A stretch of 64,000 bases of DNA from Acidobacteriota bacterium (GTDB lineage: Bacteria > Acidobacteriota > Blastocatellia > Pyrinomonadales > Pyrinomonadaceae): assembly GCA_025463135.1 (NCBI GenBank), contig JAOAPY010000030.1:186001-250000 (forward strand), written 5' to 3'. Positions 15,385 to 24,757 of the stretch are shown one piece after another (within the stretch, counting starts at the first letter, position 1; the number at the start of each line of letters is the position of its first letter). Under the pieces are notes generated by a model. The model had not been told where the DNA came from. It searched no databases and was given only the letters and a program-made list of their open reading frames with translations. The position numbers and the translations under genes were made by a program.

Positions 15385-16293
15385 ATGAGTAACTGCGAAG
15401 AAATTCTCGAGCGGATGAGTTTGTATCTGGATGACGAACTGGAAGCGCGCGAGTGTGGAAAAATAACGGATCATCTGGCTGACTGCGCTTCTTGCCGCGC
15501 AAGTTTCGATAGTGAGCGACGCTTGCTTGAAAATGTTCGTGGGTGCGGTCCGCTTCACGTTGCGCCACCGGAATTACGCGCGCGTATGGAAAAGTTGGTG
15601 AACGATCGTCCGATGGCGCAGTTCGCTCCGCCTGAATTACGCGAACGGATACGCCGAACGGTCGAGCATTTCAGTTCACGCAGCCCAAGACTCCCGTTTG
15701 TGCGCCCGGCAATTGCTATGGCTGCAGTCCTGGCCGTTGCTATTTTGGTTGGCCTATGGCTCCTAAACAGAAGCAACCGGTCACCAATCTTGCACGGCCC
15801 ATCACAGTTTGCCATGATGGCCGCCGACACTCATCAGAGACATATTCGTGGACAACTCCCGCTTGAGCTCGTCACGGATGTACCCGAGCAAATCTCCAAC
15901 TGGTTCGCCGGCAAACTCCCTTTCACAGTGAAGCTGCCTAACTATCAGGAATCTTCAGGACAGGAGAAAACCTATCGGCTTGAGGGCGCGCGCCTCGTTG
16001 GTTACAAGAACGATTACGCGGCTTATGTGGCCTATCAGATGCGAACGCGTCCGATCAGTTTGGTAGTGACCTCAGACAAAGTCGCGCAGCCAACGGACGG
16101 TGAGCAGATAGTCGCCAGGGGAATCACGTTTCATTACAACTCCATAAATGGATTGAAAGTGCTCACCTGGTCTGACCGTGGGCTGACTTATGCTTTGGTG
16201 TCCGACCTGGAGGAGCGTGGCCAGCAGTCGTGCGTAGTTTGTCATCAGGGTGTAAAGGACCAGGATTTCATTGAGCCCCTCAAGCCCAGGTGA
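15385..16293 (+). CDS. Anti-sigma factor with a C-terminal haem-type CxxCH motif
   Basis: 302 residues. The cytoplasmic zinc anti-sigma motif HLADCASC (H-x3-C-x2-C) lies at about residues 30-37. An internal duplication (APPELRARMEKLV, then APPELRERIRRTV) precedes one transmembrane helix (IAMAAVLAVAILVGLWLL). The periplasmic domain (WFAGKLPFTVKLP, YRLEGARLVGYKNDYAAYVAYQ, GLTYALVSDLEERG) is homologous to that of the anti-sigma factor at 9112. Instead of ending as the paralogue does, it closes with CVVCHQG at residues 283-289, a canonical c-type haem attachment motif on the exported side. This suggests haem-based redox sensing next to a di-haem cytochrome gene; covalent haem is inferred, not shown. 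Confidence 0.88.
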   Translation: MSNCEEILERMSLYLDDELEARECGKITDHLADCASCRASFDSERRLLENVRGCGPLHVAPPELRARMEKLVNDRPMAQFAPPELRERIRRTVEHFSSRSPRLPFVRPAIAMAAVLAVAILVGLWLLNRSNRSPILHGPSQFAMMAADTHQRHIRGQLPLELVTDVPEQISNWFAGKLPFTVKLPNYQESSGQEKTYRLEGARLVGYKNDYAAYVAYQMRTRPISLVVTSDKVAQPTDGEQIVARGITFHYNSINGLKVLTWSDRGLTYALVSDLEERGQQSCVVCHQGVKDQDFIEPLKPR

Positions 16294-16914
16294 AGTACGA
16301 ATCGCACTACTGTCGCGTGTCCGGGATTGGTGCTCAATATGCGTTCTCCAATAGAGCGTTTTAAGATCAGCTGGGACTTGCGAAGTGTTTTGCGACGTTA
16401 CGGTTGCCACCTCTCACAATGGGACTCACCTCAAGGGGATCATCGACCGCCTCGCCGTCGCCGAGATCATGAAGGACAGCTAACGGAGCACTACCAGAGT
16501 GTTTCCAAGCATTGACAAAATATATGTGATTGGTGTCACTAATGATCTGATGTTCGCCGAGTCAAAAACACAAGTCACCAGAGATGGAATGGAATCGTTG
16601 ATGGAAATCAAATGAGCGATTATGCGAACGTTGGGAAAGAATCCTTAGTCGCTACCCGAGCTAATTTCGACCAGAGTAGATGCTTTCGCGGTCAATTGCA
16701 TCGTCTGACAGAGGCGCCGCGTTGGACGTGAGTGTGAACATCAATTACGGGCACCGTTGCTACCGCGAGTTCCACCTGTCGCCTGAGATGCGAACTGTCA
16801 GTCAGCAGTTCGAGTCCTACCGCACGATTTTCCATCAGATTTATCACTTCTCATTCCCTGCTCGCAACCTCAGAAGCTTGTGCGGCTCAGTCACAACGAG
16901 GGGCTGCACCGCGG
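16294..16914. other. Gap of about 620 bases without a recognised gene
   Basis: Short open stretches exist on the plus strand, such as about 16500-16614 reading SIDKIYVIGVTNDLMFAES, and one ending RLAVAEIMKDS near 16483. They have no convincing start, ribosome binding site or known family. They may be gene remnants. No inverted repeat comparable to the other spacers was seen. Confidence 0.4.
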
Positions 16915-18720
16915 CTACTTTTGCCTTGCTGCTTCTATCTCTTGATAGTATCGCTGCATTACGTAGAACGCCTTTTTCCTCTCGCCACGGTCAGAGATCA
17001 AGCCCTTACGGTTGTGGAAGTCCTGGATGCCCGGCAGGGGTCGGCGCGGCGAACGGAAGTCCATCAGAATCCAGGGAGTCGTCCCACGCAGAAAAGAGAT
17101 CCGCTTCAACATCTTCACCGTGCGCTGGTATAAATCCTCCTGGTATTCTTCGGTCCACCGCGTCAAAGGATCTCCATGCTTTCCGTAGAGCGCATCGCCG
17201 CCAAATTCACTCATGATGAGCGGCTTCTGATACTTCGTTTTCCATTCCAGCCGATCGGTCTTTTCCGGCAGACCGTCGTACCAGCCCACGTATTCGTTAC
17301 AACCGAGTACGTCCAGATATTCTCCGAGCGGGTCATCGATCATTTCCGTCCGCTCGTCGAGATAGTGACGCTCGAGCGCGGCCGAAATCAATCGAGTTGA
17401 ATCCAAAGCTCGGGCGCGGTCGACTAGTTTCTTGAGAAACGTGAGGCGCGCCTCGCCAATCGGTGTCTCATTGGCCATCGACCAGATAATGACCGCGGCT
17501 CGGTTCTTATCGCGCGCGATCATCTCGCTCAATTGTGTCTGTGCGTTCTCGAAGGTGGCTGGGTTCTCCCAAAGAATGGTCCAGTAAACTGGTATCTCGG
17601 ACCAGACCATCAGGCCCAGCTTATCGGCGAGGCGCACCATGGATTCGTTGTGGGGATAGTGGGCCAGGCGAACGAAATTGCAATCCAACTCTTTGGCCCA
17701 GCCGAGCAGCGTCAGCGCATCTTCCTTACTGTAAGCACGCCCGCCCCGAAAAGGCGCTTCTTCATGTATCGACACGCCGCGCAGGAAGATGGGCCGGCCG
17801 TTCAGCAAGATCTCCGAGCCTTTGGTCTCAATAGTGCGGAAGCCGATCAAATCCGGCACCCGATCGGTTTCTGTCTCTATCACTACATCATAAAGTTTCG
17901 GATTATCCGGCGACCACAAAGTCAGATCGGCGGTGAAGCTGATCTGCGCGATTCCATTCACATCAGTTTCGAATGATCTGCTGACCCTCGCTTCCGGAAT
18001 TTGTATCGTGACCTTTTGCTTGGGTTTGTCGCCATTCAGCTTCACCCAGCCACTGATCTGTTCATGCGAGCCCCGCTGGAGCTGAATGAAATAGTCCTGC
18101 ACGAAAGTTGTCGGCGTCTCGATTAGTTTCACTTCGCGAGTCAGCCCGCCATAGTTCCACCAATCAGTGTTCAAAGTCGGGACACCATCGCGATGGCGCT
18201 GGTTGTCTACTTTTACGATCAGAGAATTCGCTCTGTCTCGAACCAGATTGGTTATTTCAAAATTGAAAGGCGTGAATCCACCCTCATGTCGGCCCAGCTT
18301 CTCTCCGTTGAGGTAGACATCAGCCAGATAGTTCGCGGCGCCGAAATAGACGAAGAGACGAGTGTTGGGTGTTTTGTGATAGTCAAAAGACTTCCTGTAC
18401 CAGATGGTCCCTTCGTAAAGCAGCAGGCGCTCTTTTTGAGTGTTCCAATCTCCCGGTACTGAAAGCGATTCAGAGGTGTCGAAATCATATTCAATCAAAT
18501 CGCTTTTGGTCGTGGGTTTCGCATCTTTGAAATAACCGTTGGCACTGGGGAGATAGCGATAATCATAGTATCCGGTCTCGTAAGGATCGATGATCGTCTG
18601 CCATTGGCCATCAAGACCCAGTGCCTTTCGTCCATCACTGTTGGCTATGAGTCCGGTTTGCTGCGCTTGCAACGCAGGCACAGCAAAATACAAGAGTAAA
18701 AGAAACAGGATGGATTTCAT
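16915..18720 (-). CDS. Exported glycoside hydrolase family 2 (beta-glucuronidase/galactosidase-like)
   Basis: 601 residues with a cleavable signal peptide (MKSILFLLLLYFAVPALQA). The order is the sugar-binding jelly-roll domain (WYRKSFDY; VYLNGEKLGRHEGGFTPF), the immunoglobulin-like domain, and the TIM barrel starting at LNGRPIFLRGVSIHEE. The acid/base is Glu in WSMANETP (near residue 416) and the nucleophile is Glu in MSEFGGDA (near residue 502). Length and motif order fit the beta-glucuronidase branch of GH2, but the exact sugar cannot be read. GGAG precedes the ATG. A TonB receptor and a ROK regulator upstream on the same strand suggest a glycan-use locus. Confidence 0.9.
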   Translation of the reverse strand: MKSILFLLLLYFAVPALQAQQTGLIANSDGRKALGLDGQWQTIIDPYETGYYDYRYLPSANGYFKDAKPTTKSDLIEYDFDTSESLSVPGDWNTQKERLLLYEGTIWYRKSFDYHKTPNTRLFVYFGAANYLADVYLNGEKLGRHEGGFTPFNFEITNLVRDRANSLIVKVDNQRHRDGVPTLNTDWWNYGGLTREVKLIETPTTFVQDYFIQLQRGSHEQISGWVKLNGDKPKQKVTIQIPEARVSRSFETDVNGIAQISFTADLTLWSPDNPKLYDVVIETETDRVPDLIGFRTIETKGSEILLNGRPIFLRGVSIHEEAPFRGGRAYSKEDALTLLGWAKELDCNFVRLAHYPHNESMVRLADKLGLMVWSEIPVYWTILWENPATFENAQTQLSEMIARDKNRAAVIIWSMANETPIGEARLTFLKKLVDRARALDSTRLISAALERHYLDERTEMIDDPLGEYLDVLGCNEYVGWYDGLPEKTDRLEWKTKYQKPLIMSEFGGDALYGKHGDPLTRWTEEYQEDLYQRTVKMLKRISFLRGTTPWILMDFRSPRRPLPGIQDFHNRKGLISDRGERKKAFYVMQRYYQEIEAARQK

Positions 18721-18980
18721 CTTTCCGCTCCGTTAAGGTTTCGGTGAATTGCCGTCACTCGAATTCTCTGGTGCTTGTCTTGGACGATGGCAGGCCTTTC
18801 AACTTGGCCGAGAAGGCGGCGGGGTAAACGCTTGGTGCCGGGCCAGGCGGGGAAGACTCGATTCGAAAGCAGTGAAACGAGCGGAAGTGCTTCTCGTGTG
18901 TTCAAGCGTCGGGTTCCTCCCCGCCGCACACCCAATCTTGAAGCTTCCGCTCGCTTCGCAGGTTACTAAAGATCACGCAG

Positions 18981-21900
18981 TTAGAAGGTAAACCGCAAAC
19001 CGAACTGCAGGTTCCGCGCAGGGTTTACTGAAGTGATTTGCCCAAGGCTGCTTCCTATCCCGGTCGCCGGATTGCCCAGGTTAGTCCGATTGAATACATT
19101 GAATGCGTCCATCTGCAATGCCAGACTCATGCCTTCTCTGGGTAACTTGAAAGCCTTGCGCAGCGACAAGTCCCAATTGTAATAGCCAGGCCCAACGATA
19201 CCTCCGACGGGAGCGTTTCCGGCTCCAGTCGTCGGCGACACAACGTAGACCGATGGATCGAAGTAGCACACCTTTCCCGCCGGGCATGCGGCCCCGGTGC
19301 CAAGACTTGCACGCCGCGTGAAAGAAGTGACTCCGGTCCCTGCCGGCCCAATCGTCTGTGAGCCAGTAACCGTGAGCGGTGCGCCAGATTGGACTCGAGT
19401 AATGCCGCTCAGTTCCCAGCCGGATAAGACCGCGCCTGCGGCCCCTTTCAGCTTGCGAAAGAAGGGGACGTCATAAGTGTAAGTGGCCACAAAGATGTTC
19501 CGCCGATCGAAACTGAGCGGACCGTAATAGTAGTCTTCCCAGCTCATTACCTGGCCGTTTGCGAGTTGGCAGGTAAACGGACATTCAGGTTCCGGATTGT
19601 CGTTAATGCCACTGGCATTACCGAAAGCCCGCGAGTACGTGTAGCTGATCGTCGCTGTCACGTCTCCTTTGCGCTTGGCCGCATAGATTTGCAACGAGTT
19701 GTAATTGGAACTGGCATCACTGCGAAATTGGCTAATATCCAGGTACCCGAGGTAAGGCCGCTGCTGGTTCGTTGTCTTGCCCACATTGGCCGCCGCTGAT
19801 GCGAACGTCGGTGCATTGATATTCGGTTGTCGCACCAGATTGTGTCCACGATTTCCAGCGTACGCTATGTCCAGCATCACGCCGTGCGGCAGCTCACGCT
19901 GGACGCTGAGGCTGTACTGTATCGTGCGCGCAACGACAAAATCAGGATCCACCGCGCTCAGGCCATAAAGCGTCGGCGTGCCGGCAGCGCCGCCCGAAGG
20001 ACTGGACAGATTGCCATTTGAATAAGTCACGGCCTGCAGGAATGGCACCACGCCGGGTTGGCCAAAAATGACGTTGCCTTCCGGCTTGTCGAAGAATATT
20101 CCAAAGCCGCCCCGAATTGAGGTCTTGTCATCACCGAATGGCGAAAATGCGAAGCCCAGTCGTGGAGCAAAGAGATTCTCGGGTTTGTAGAAGCCACGAG
20201 CCGCCGTCGCCGGCACAACAGTGATGAAGGCGCTGTTTCCGCCTGGCACTCGCCCCAATTCACCGGTCGGCACAGCGCCAGGACGCACCAGTCCATTGAT
20301 CACGAATCCGTTGTCCAGGAATGGGCTGATGGGAATGTTATTCGTCCCAAACGTTGGCACACGCGTCGGGTCGAACTTGCTGGGATCGAAGTTAACCATG
20401 TTATTGGCTTGCGTGTAAGTGGGTCCGGTGTGTACGTAACGAACCCCCAGCTCCAGGCTCAGCTTCCGATTTAACTTCCAATTGTCGTTGATGTAAGCCT
20501 CTGTTTCGTTGAAGCGGAAATGCCCAAGCGGATCAGCTGACTGCTGGGTGAAAGTCTGAAAGTTCCCCATCAACGCATCGGCAAAAGGATCGCCAGTGGT
20601 GTTCGGATTTCCCGACGTGCCGAAATTGATTGCACCGTTATAAGAATTGGGACGTGAGTTTTGATCCTTGCGATTGCGAGCAAACTGGGCCCCAAACTTG
20701 AGGCTGTGACTCCCCACCTGCCAGGCGATGTTATCAGTTGCAGAGATATCCGTGGTTGGAGCGATCAAGGAAAAATACGGACCACTGAACTGCGTCGGTG
20801 CTGCGGTCGCAAAAGCGGTGACGCCGGTGTTGGAAAAGGTAACGTGCGGGATCCCATCGGGATAGGTTCCGACAAAACCGAGCGGCGGTGTGAAGGCAAA
20901 GCCGTATGTGCCGCGCTGCCAGGTTGTTCCGCTGGGCGGGATGCGCTGTTTGTTGAAAGAGACATTTAGCTTCGCTTCATTCACGACCCGCGGATTGACC
21001 GTCCAGACATCTCCGACCTGATAACTATACCCAGGGCGAATGCGGTTAGTAGGAGTGGTCGGGAGACCGCCGGGAGTAAAGGTGCCAAACGCGTCGATCA
21101 GGTTCAGGTTATCGTGAATGTAGCGACCATAAATGCTGTGCTTGCCTAGTTGATAGTCGAGTCGAATGATGTCCTCGCGCCAATTTTGCGGATTGTTTGG
21201 CTGGAACGTTGCGTTACCGGAAGTATCCGTATTGGTGAAAACACTAGCGTTCTTGGCCGCAAGCGCGTAGACCGCGGCAATTGCTTTGCCGTCGGCCGAG
21301 AGGCATTGTGCAGACATTATGTTGTTAACAATGGTGCAGCCAGCGGGCGCGTTGGCCGGCGCATGAAGCGTCACACCCGAGGCGCTGAAGTTGCCGGCCA
21401 GTTCCGCCGTAGTGGGCAGAGTCTGGACTTGCGGAGCGGCGAATTGTCGGATTCGTTTCCACTCCTGCCCGGCAAAGAAGAACAACTTGTTTTTCAGGAT
21501 AGGGCCGCCGAGGTTCCACCCGAAATCGTTGAACCGCAGTGGTGTCCTGACGCCATGGGCCGCGTTAGGCGATCTGTTGGGCGCTGCATCGAACCGGTTG
21601 TTGCGAACATATTCCAGAGCGCCACCATGAAACTGATTTCCGCCACTACGAGTCACCACATTAACCGACGCGCCATCGTTGCGCCCGTATTCCGCTGAGT
21701 AGTTGGAGGTTTGCACTGCGACCTCGCGGATAAAATCAAGGCCGACATTGTTCAGTTGCGTCGCATTCGAACCCCCATCCAGATTGAAACCGCCGTCCAC
21801 CGTGAAAAGATTTCCGTCAGCGCGGTTGCCGTTCACACTGGCGGCGGTAGTGGACATTCCGGTAGTGAGTGAAGTCTGATCAAAAACTGTGAGCGCGGCG

Positions 21901-22406
21901 CCGGGGATCAGCGAGACCAACTGTGCGTAGTTCCGTTGGTTCAAGGCCGCTTTCTGCACCTGTTGAGAATCAATGTGTCGGGCGAGTTCGCCGGAAGTGG
22001 TATTCACGGCCTCGGCACCCCCTTGCACCTCTACCGTTTCCGACGCTGTACCAACCTCGAGACTTAGGTTTACCGTTACGTGCGCGCCCGCCGCCAACCC
22101 AATTCCAGCCTTATACATTGTCTTGAAGCCGCCTTGTTCGGCAGTCACGATATAGGTGCCCGTGAGCAGATTATCCGCCACATAGAACCCGCTGCCGTCG
22201 GTCGTCCCCTTGCGTGCGACTTTCGTCGCCTCGTTGGTGATCGTAATCTTTGCGTTGGGAACGACAGCCCCCGCTGAATCTGTCACTGTACCGGAGATGC
22301 GCCCGAAGATATTCTGGGCTTGAATGCCAACGCTGCAACAGATCGTCACTAAGAGTACAGTGCCAATGTAGAAGCAGGGTTCCGATGATCTTTTTTTGCT
22401 TCGCAT
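18981..22406 (-). CDS. Large TonB-dependent receptor with carboxypeptidase-regulatory domain
   Basis: About 1141 residues. A signal peptide precedes an Ig-like regulatory domain (GRISGTVTDSAGAVVPNAKITI), a plug (LVSLIPGAALTVFDQ; DGGFNLDGGSNATQLNNVGLDFI) and a large barrel that ends in NLQFGLRFTF, an outer-membrane insertion signal. It belongs to the acidobacterial group of oversized 'OAR-like' receptors thought to import sugars. TTGGAGGT lies 8 bases before the ATG at 22406; an earlier in-frame TTG is part of that site. It sits between a GH2 enzyme gene and a ROK regulator, which supports oligosaccharide import. Confidence 0.9.
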   Translation of the reverse strand: MRSKKRSSEPCFYIGTVLLVTICCSVGIQAQNIFGRISGTVTDSAGAVVPNAKITITNEATKVARKGTTDGSGFYVADNLLTGTYIVTAEQGGFKTMYKAGIGLAAGAHVTVNLSLEVGTASETVEVQGGAEAVNTTSGELARHIDSQQVQKAALNQRNYAQLVSLIPGAALTVFDQTSLTTGMSTTAASVNGNRADGNLFTVDGGFNLDGGSNATQLNNVGLDFIREVAVQTSNYSAEYGRNDGASVNVVTRSGGNQFHGGALEYVRNNRFDAAPNRSPNAAHGVRTPLRFNDFGWNLGGPILKNKLFFFAGQEWKRIRQFAAPQVQTLPTTAELAGNFSASGVTLHAPANAPAGCTIVNNIMSAQCLSADGKAIAAVYALAAKNASVFTNTDTSGNATFQPNNPQNWREDIIRLDYQLGKHSIYGRYIHDNLNLIDAFGTFTPGGLPTTPTNRIRPGYSYQVGDVWTVNPRVVNEAKLNVSFNKQRIPPSGTTWQRGTYGFAFTPPLGFVGTYPDGIPHVTFSNTGVTAFATAAPTQFSGPYFSLIAPTTDISATDNIAWQVGSHSLKFGAQFARNRKDQNSRPNSYNGAINFGTSGNPNTTGDPFADALMGNFQTFTQQSADPLGHFRFNETEAYINDNWKLNRKLSLELGVRYVHTGPTYTQANNMVNFDPSKFDPTRVPTFGTNNIPISPFLDNGFVINGLVRPGAVPTGELGRVPGGNSAFITVVPATAARGFYKPENLFAPRLGFAFSPFGDDKTSIRGGFGIFFDKPEGNVIFGQPGVVPFLQAVTYSNGNLSSPSGGAAGTPTLYGLSAVDPDFVVARTIQYSLSVQRELPHGVMLDIAYAGNRGHNLVRQPNINAPTFASAAANVGKTTNQQRPYLGYLDISQFRSDASSNYNSLQIYAAKRKGDVTATISYTYSRAFGNASGINDNPEPECPFTCQLANGQVMSWEDYYYGPLSFDRRNIFVATYTYDVPFFRKLKGAAGAVLSGWELSGITRVQSGAPLTVTGSQTIGPAGTGVTSFTRRASLGTGAACPAGKVCYFDPSVYVVSPTTGAGNAPVGGIVGPGYYNWDLSLRKAFKLPREGMSLALQMDAFNVFNRTNLGNPATGIGSSLGQITSVNPARNLQFGLRFTF

Positions 22407-22547
22407 ATCAATGACCTCCAAGGAAAATTTCTGAGCTTCAGCAACCCATACGATCCGTACAACGGTGATTGGTTGCCCTACAAGTCCGGCTGAGTCCTTG
22501 TTCTCTTACTCCTTGAAAACGAAAAGCGACAAATGCTGTTAGGGAAT

Positions 22548-23774
22548 CTAGGCGACTCGTGGCGCCGCGAAGGTTGGCGCTGCTATCAGGGCCGCGGCTC
22601 CGCGCAATCGCGGATATTCTTGGGTAGAAGTTACGCGAAGCGGCGTGCGCGTAGCGGATTCCGTCAAGGCGCGCTCGGCAATCGCTTCTCGCACAGTGTC
22701 TTCGATCAGGTCCCAGGCGGTGGTGATCTCACCAGCCAGATAAATGCAATCGGGATTGACGAGGTTGATGATCGTAGCGATGCCCAGACCGAGGAACTGC
22801 CCGGTGGCCAGCACGGCGGCCAGTGCTTTGGAATCGCCGCTGCGGGCACGGGCGACCAGATCGAGGACCGTGAAGGAGCTTCTCTTCGCCTCCTTCAAGC
22901 ATTTTGGACTGCGTTTGGACAAATTCGCGCCAAAATAACGTGACAGGATGGCAAGGTTGGAAATGTAGGCTTCCCAACATCCATTGTTGCCGCACATACA
23001 ACGTGGACCGTTCGGGTTTAGTGGCATATGCCCGAACTCGCCTGCGATGTGGTCCCGCCCCCGCAGCAATTCGCCGTTTACGACGAGGCCGACGCCGACG
23101 CCATCAGAAACGTTGATACAGGCGAAGCTCTGCGGACTCGCGGGGTTATTATTACTGAGCCACATTTGAGATAGGGCGCAGGCTTTCGCCGCGTTCTCGA
23201 CATATACTGGCAACCCGGTCGAAGCTGCCAACTTGTCGCGCACATCTACTCCGCGCCAGCCCAGCGTCGGGGCGTTGAGAATGCGGCCGGTGCGGTAATC
23301 GACCATGCCGGGAACCACCAGTCCAATACCTTCACATCTGGACTCCGCATTGTGTACCTTTACCAATCTGCGAATTCTGTCGCTAAGATCCTTAATAAAA
23401 TCGCCGATGTCAAAGATGGTGTCAAAAATCTCAAGCGCGATCTGCCGCCCGGCAAAGTCGCTGAGCATGATGTAGCTACGACTGAAACGCACATCAATCG
23501 AAACGACGAGACGATCTCGGGTCCGCACATGAAGAAACGTCGGCTTGCGCCCGCGCGCCGCGTCACCGGTCGCCCCTTCGTAGATTAGTCCCTGGCCAAT
23601 TAATTCATTTACGAGGGTACTCGCAACGCCGCGGGTTACCTTCATCCGGCGCGCAATGTCAGCCCGGGATATCGGCTGATGCTCATGAATCACATTTAAG
23701 GCGATGAGACTGTTGATCTCGCGCGAAGTGGAGCGCGTGGCAACACGAAAGTCGCACGTGTTAATTTTGCGCAT
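22548..23774 (-). CDS. ROK-family transcriptional repressor (NagC/XylR type)
   Basis: 408 residues. A winged-helix domain at residues 15-80 (INSLIALNVIHEHQPISRADIARRM, VTRGVASTLVNELIGQGLI) precedes a sugar-kinase-like ROK domain. The zinc-binding ROK signature CMCGNNGCWEAY is at about residues 256-267, preceded by HIAGEFGHMPLNPNGP. Such proteins bind a sugar or sugar phosphate and release DNA. It is on the same strand as, and 141 bases upstream of, the TonB receptor and GH2 genes, which it presumably controls. A pair of 15-base direct repeats lies just upstream of its start. Confidence 0.9.
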   Translation of the reverse strand: MRKINTCDFRVATRSTSREINSLIALNVIHEHQPISRADIARRMKVTRGVASTLVNELIGQGLIYEGATGDAARGRKPTFLHVRTRDRLVVSIDVRFSRSYIMLSDFAGRQIALEIFDTIFDIGDFIKDLSDRIRRLVKVHNAESRCEGIGLVVPGMVDYRTGRILNAPTLGWRGVDVRDKLAASTGLPVYVENAAKACALSQMWLSNNNPASPQSFACINVSDGVGVGLVVNGELLRGRDHIAGEFGHMPLNPNGPRCMCGNNGCWEAYISNLAILSRYFGANLSKRSPKCLKEAKRSSFTVLDLVARARSGDSKALAAVLATGQFLGLGIATIINLVNPDCIYLAGEITTAWDLIEDTVREAIAERALTESATRTPLRVTSTQEYPRLRGAAALIAAPTFAAPRVA

Positions 23775-23796
23775 CGTCGATCTCTAACCAGCTCTT

Positions 23797-23828
23797 GTTG
23801 GTATCTGACTGGTGTTGGTATCTGACTG
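23797..23828. promoter_or_regulatory. Tandem 15-bp direct repeat, possible ROK operator
   Basis: GTTGGTATCTGACTG occurs at 23797-23811 and again at 23814-23828, a 17-base period, beginning 23 bases upstream of the ROK regulator start codon. Two identical sites so close to a repressor gene suggest an autoregulatory operator. A simple local duplication is the alternative. Confidence 0.4.
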
Positions 23829-24069
23829 TATTTTGTCCGGTGGATATACAATATGGGCAAATTGCTTGTCAAGGTTTTCTTCACATATTTTTCTCCACGT
23901 TTTCGCACCTTCTCGCTCCTGGCATAAAACCGGCCGCGCTGGCGACACTACCGTTGTCAGATATAGTGCCTGCATGGGATCGCTTTGTAACATTAGCCGG
24001 CGCCCAAGTGTTCTCAGAGCTTAACGCACCCACTAGTACAGAGTTCTTGCCGCGAAGATCCGACAGCGA

Positions 24070-24436
24070 CACCGAACGGCTGCCGCGGATCTGCGTGACT
24101 CAAGAGCACGACATCGATTGGCGGAAGGTCTTCGAAGCGCATGCCTGGAGCGCGATGTCTCTTGGACCGGCCCAGGTAAACGGACTAGCACGATCTGACC
24201 AGATTGGATCGGTCAGGATGTTCAAGCCGGCGGTTTGAATCAAAACTGTGGCGTGGTTGATAAACGTGATTCTTAACTTCTCACCGTCTACACGGTTCGG
24301 CGGCGGCGAACTGGGTTCAGCGTCGATCCACTTATTCCACTCACCGGGTTTGCCGGTTAATTTCCAACGCAGAAAATCGACAAACCCGCGTCGAGAGGGA
24401 CCTTCAAGGTTGCGAAACTTCCCGCCGTGGGCGATT
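24070..24436 (-). pseudogene. MBL-fold metallo-hydrolase remnant (NAPE-PLD/UlaG-like)
   Basis: Read on the minus strand, an open frame from 24436 gives IAHGGKFRNLEGPSRRGF, FLRWKLTGKPGEWNKWID, RITFINHATVLIQTAGLNIL and TDPIWSDRASPFTWAGP. This is the N-terminal third of the metallo-beta-lactamase family related to NAPE-phospholipase D. A frameshift follows, after which MRFEDLPPIDVVLLSH appears in another frame. The zinc motif HxHxDH expected next is missing, and an in-frame stop precedes the remaining N-terminus. The surrounding gap (23775-24757) holds no other recognisable gene. Confidence 0.65.
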
Positions 24437-24574
24437 TACCCCCGGTAACACATACTTTGTGGCCTTAGATTATCGGAAAACAAACGGTCGCTTCGATGCG
24501 CGGCTTCGTAGCGACGGACGAGTCAGTGAGAGCAAATAATTGCAAGAGGCGGCAAGCGGGAGTTTTGAGAAAAC

Positions 24575-24605
24575 GGTTCCCTCAATCATCAAACCGGAGC
24601 CTCGG
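24575..24605. repeat. Dispersed repeat, copy 1
   Basis: CTCAATCATCAAAC(C/T)GGAGCC followed by TCGG occurs here and at 28262-28293. Weaker similarity extends about 50 bases upstream in both copies, so they look like diverged copies of one sequence about 75 bases long. Function unknown. Confidence 0.5.
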
Positions 24606-24757
24606 GACTCGCTGCCAAGTCTGCGTTGAAACCCAAAGTGGAAAGCCCGTTTGACCATGGGAGGTTGGTGTCACGAAGAACCCACTCGTCCGAAAGCTGC
24701 TTAAGAACTCCCACTCTAATGAATAAACAATCCTTGGCAGCGTTTCGGTAAACTGCA

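Noticed and set aside
16680-17216. Plus-strand frame of 178 codons at the 3' end of the GH2 gene
   Set aside because: More than half is antisense to the conserved GH2 C-terminus and no domain is seen in the rest.
22407-22547. Riboswitch upstream of the large TonB receptor
   Set aside because: I looked for cobalamin, TPP and glucosamine-type conserved boxes and saw none in this short gap.
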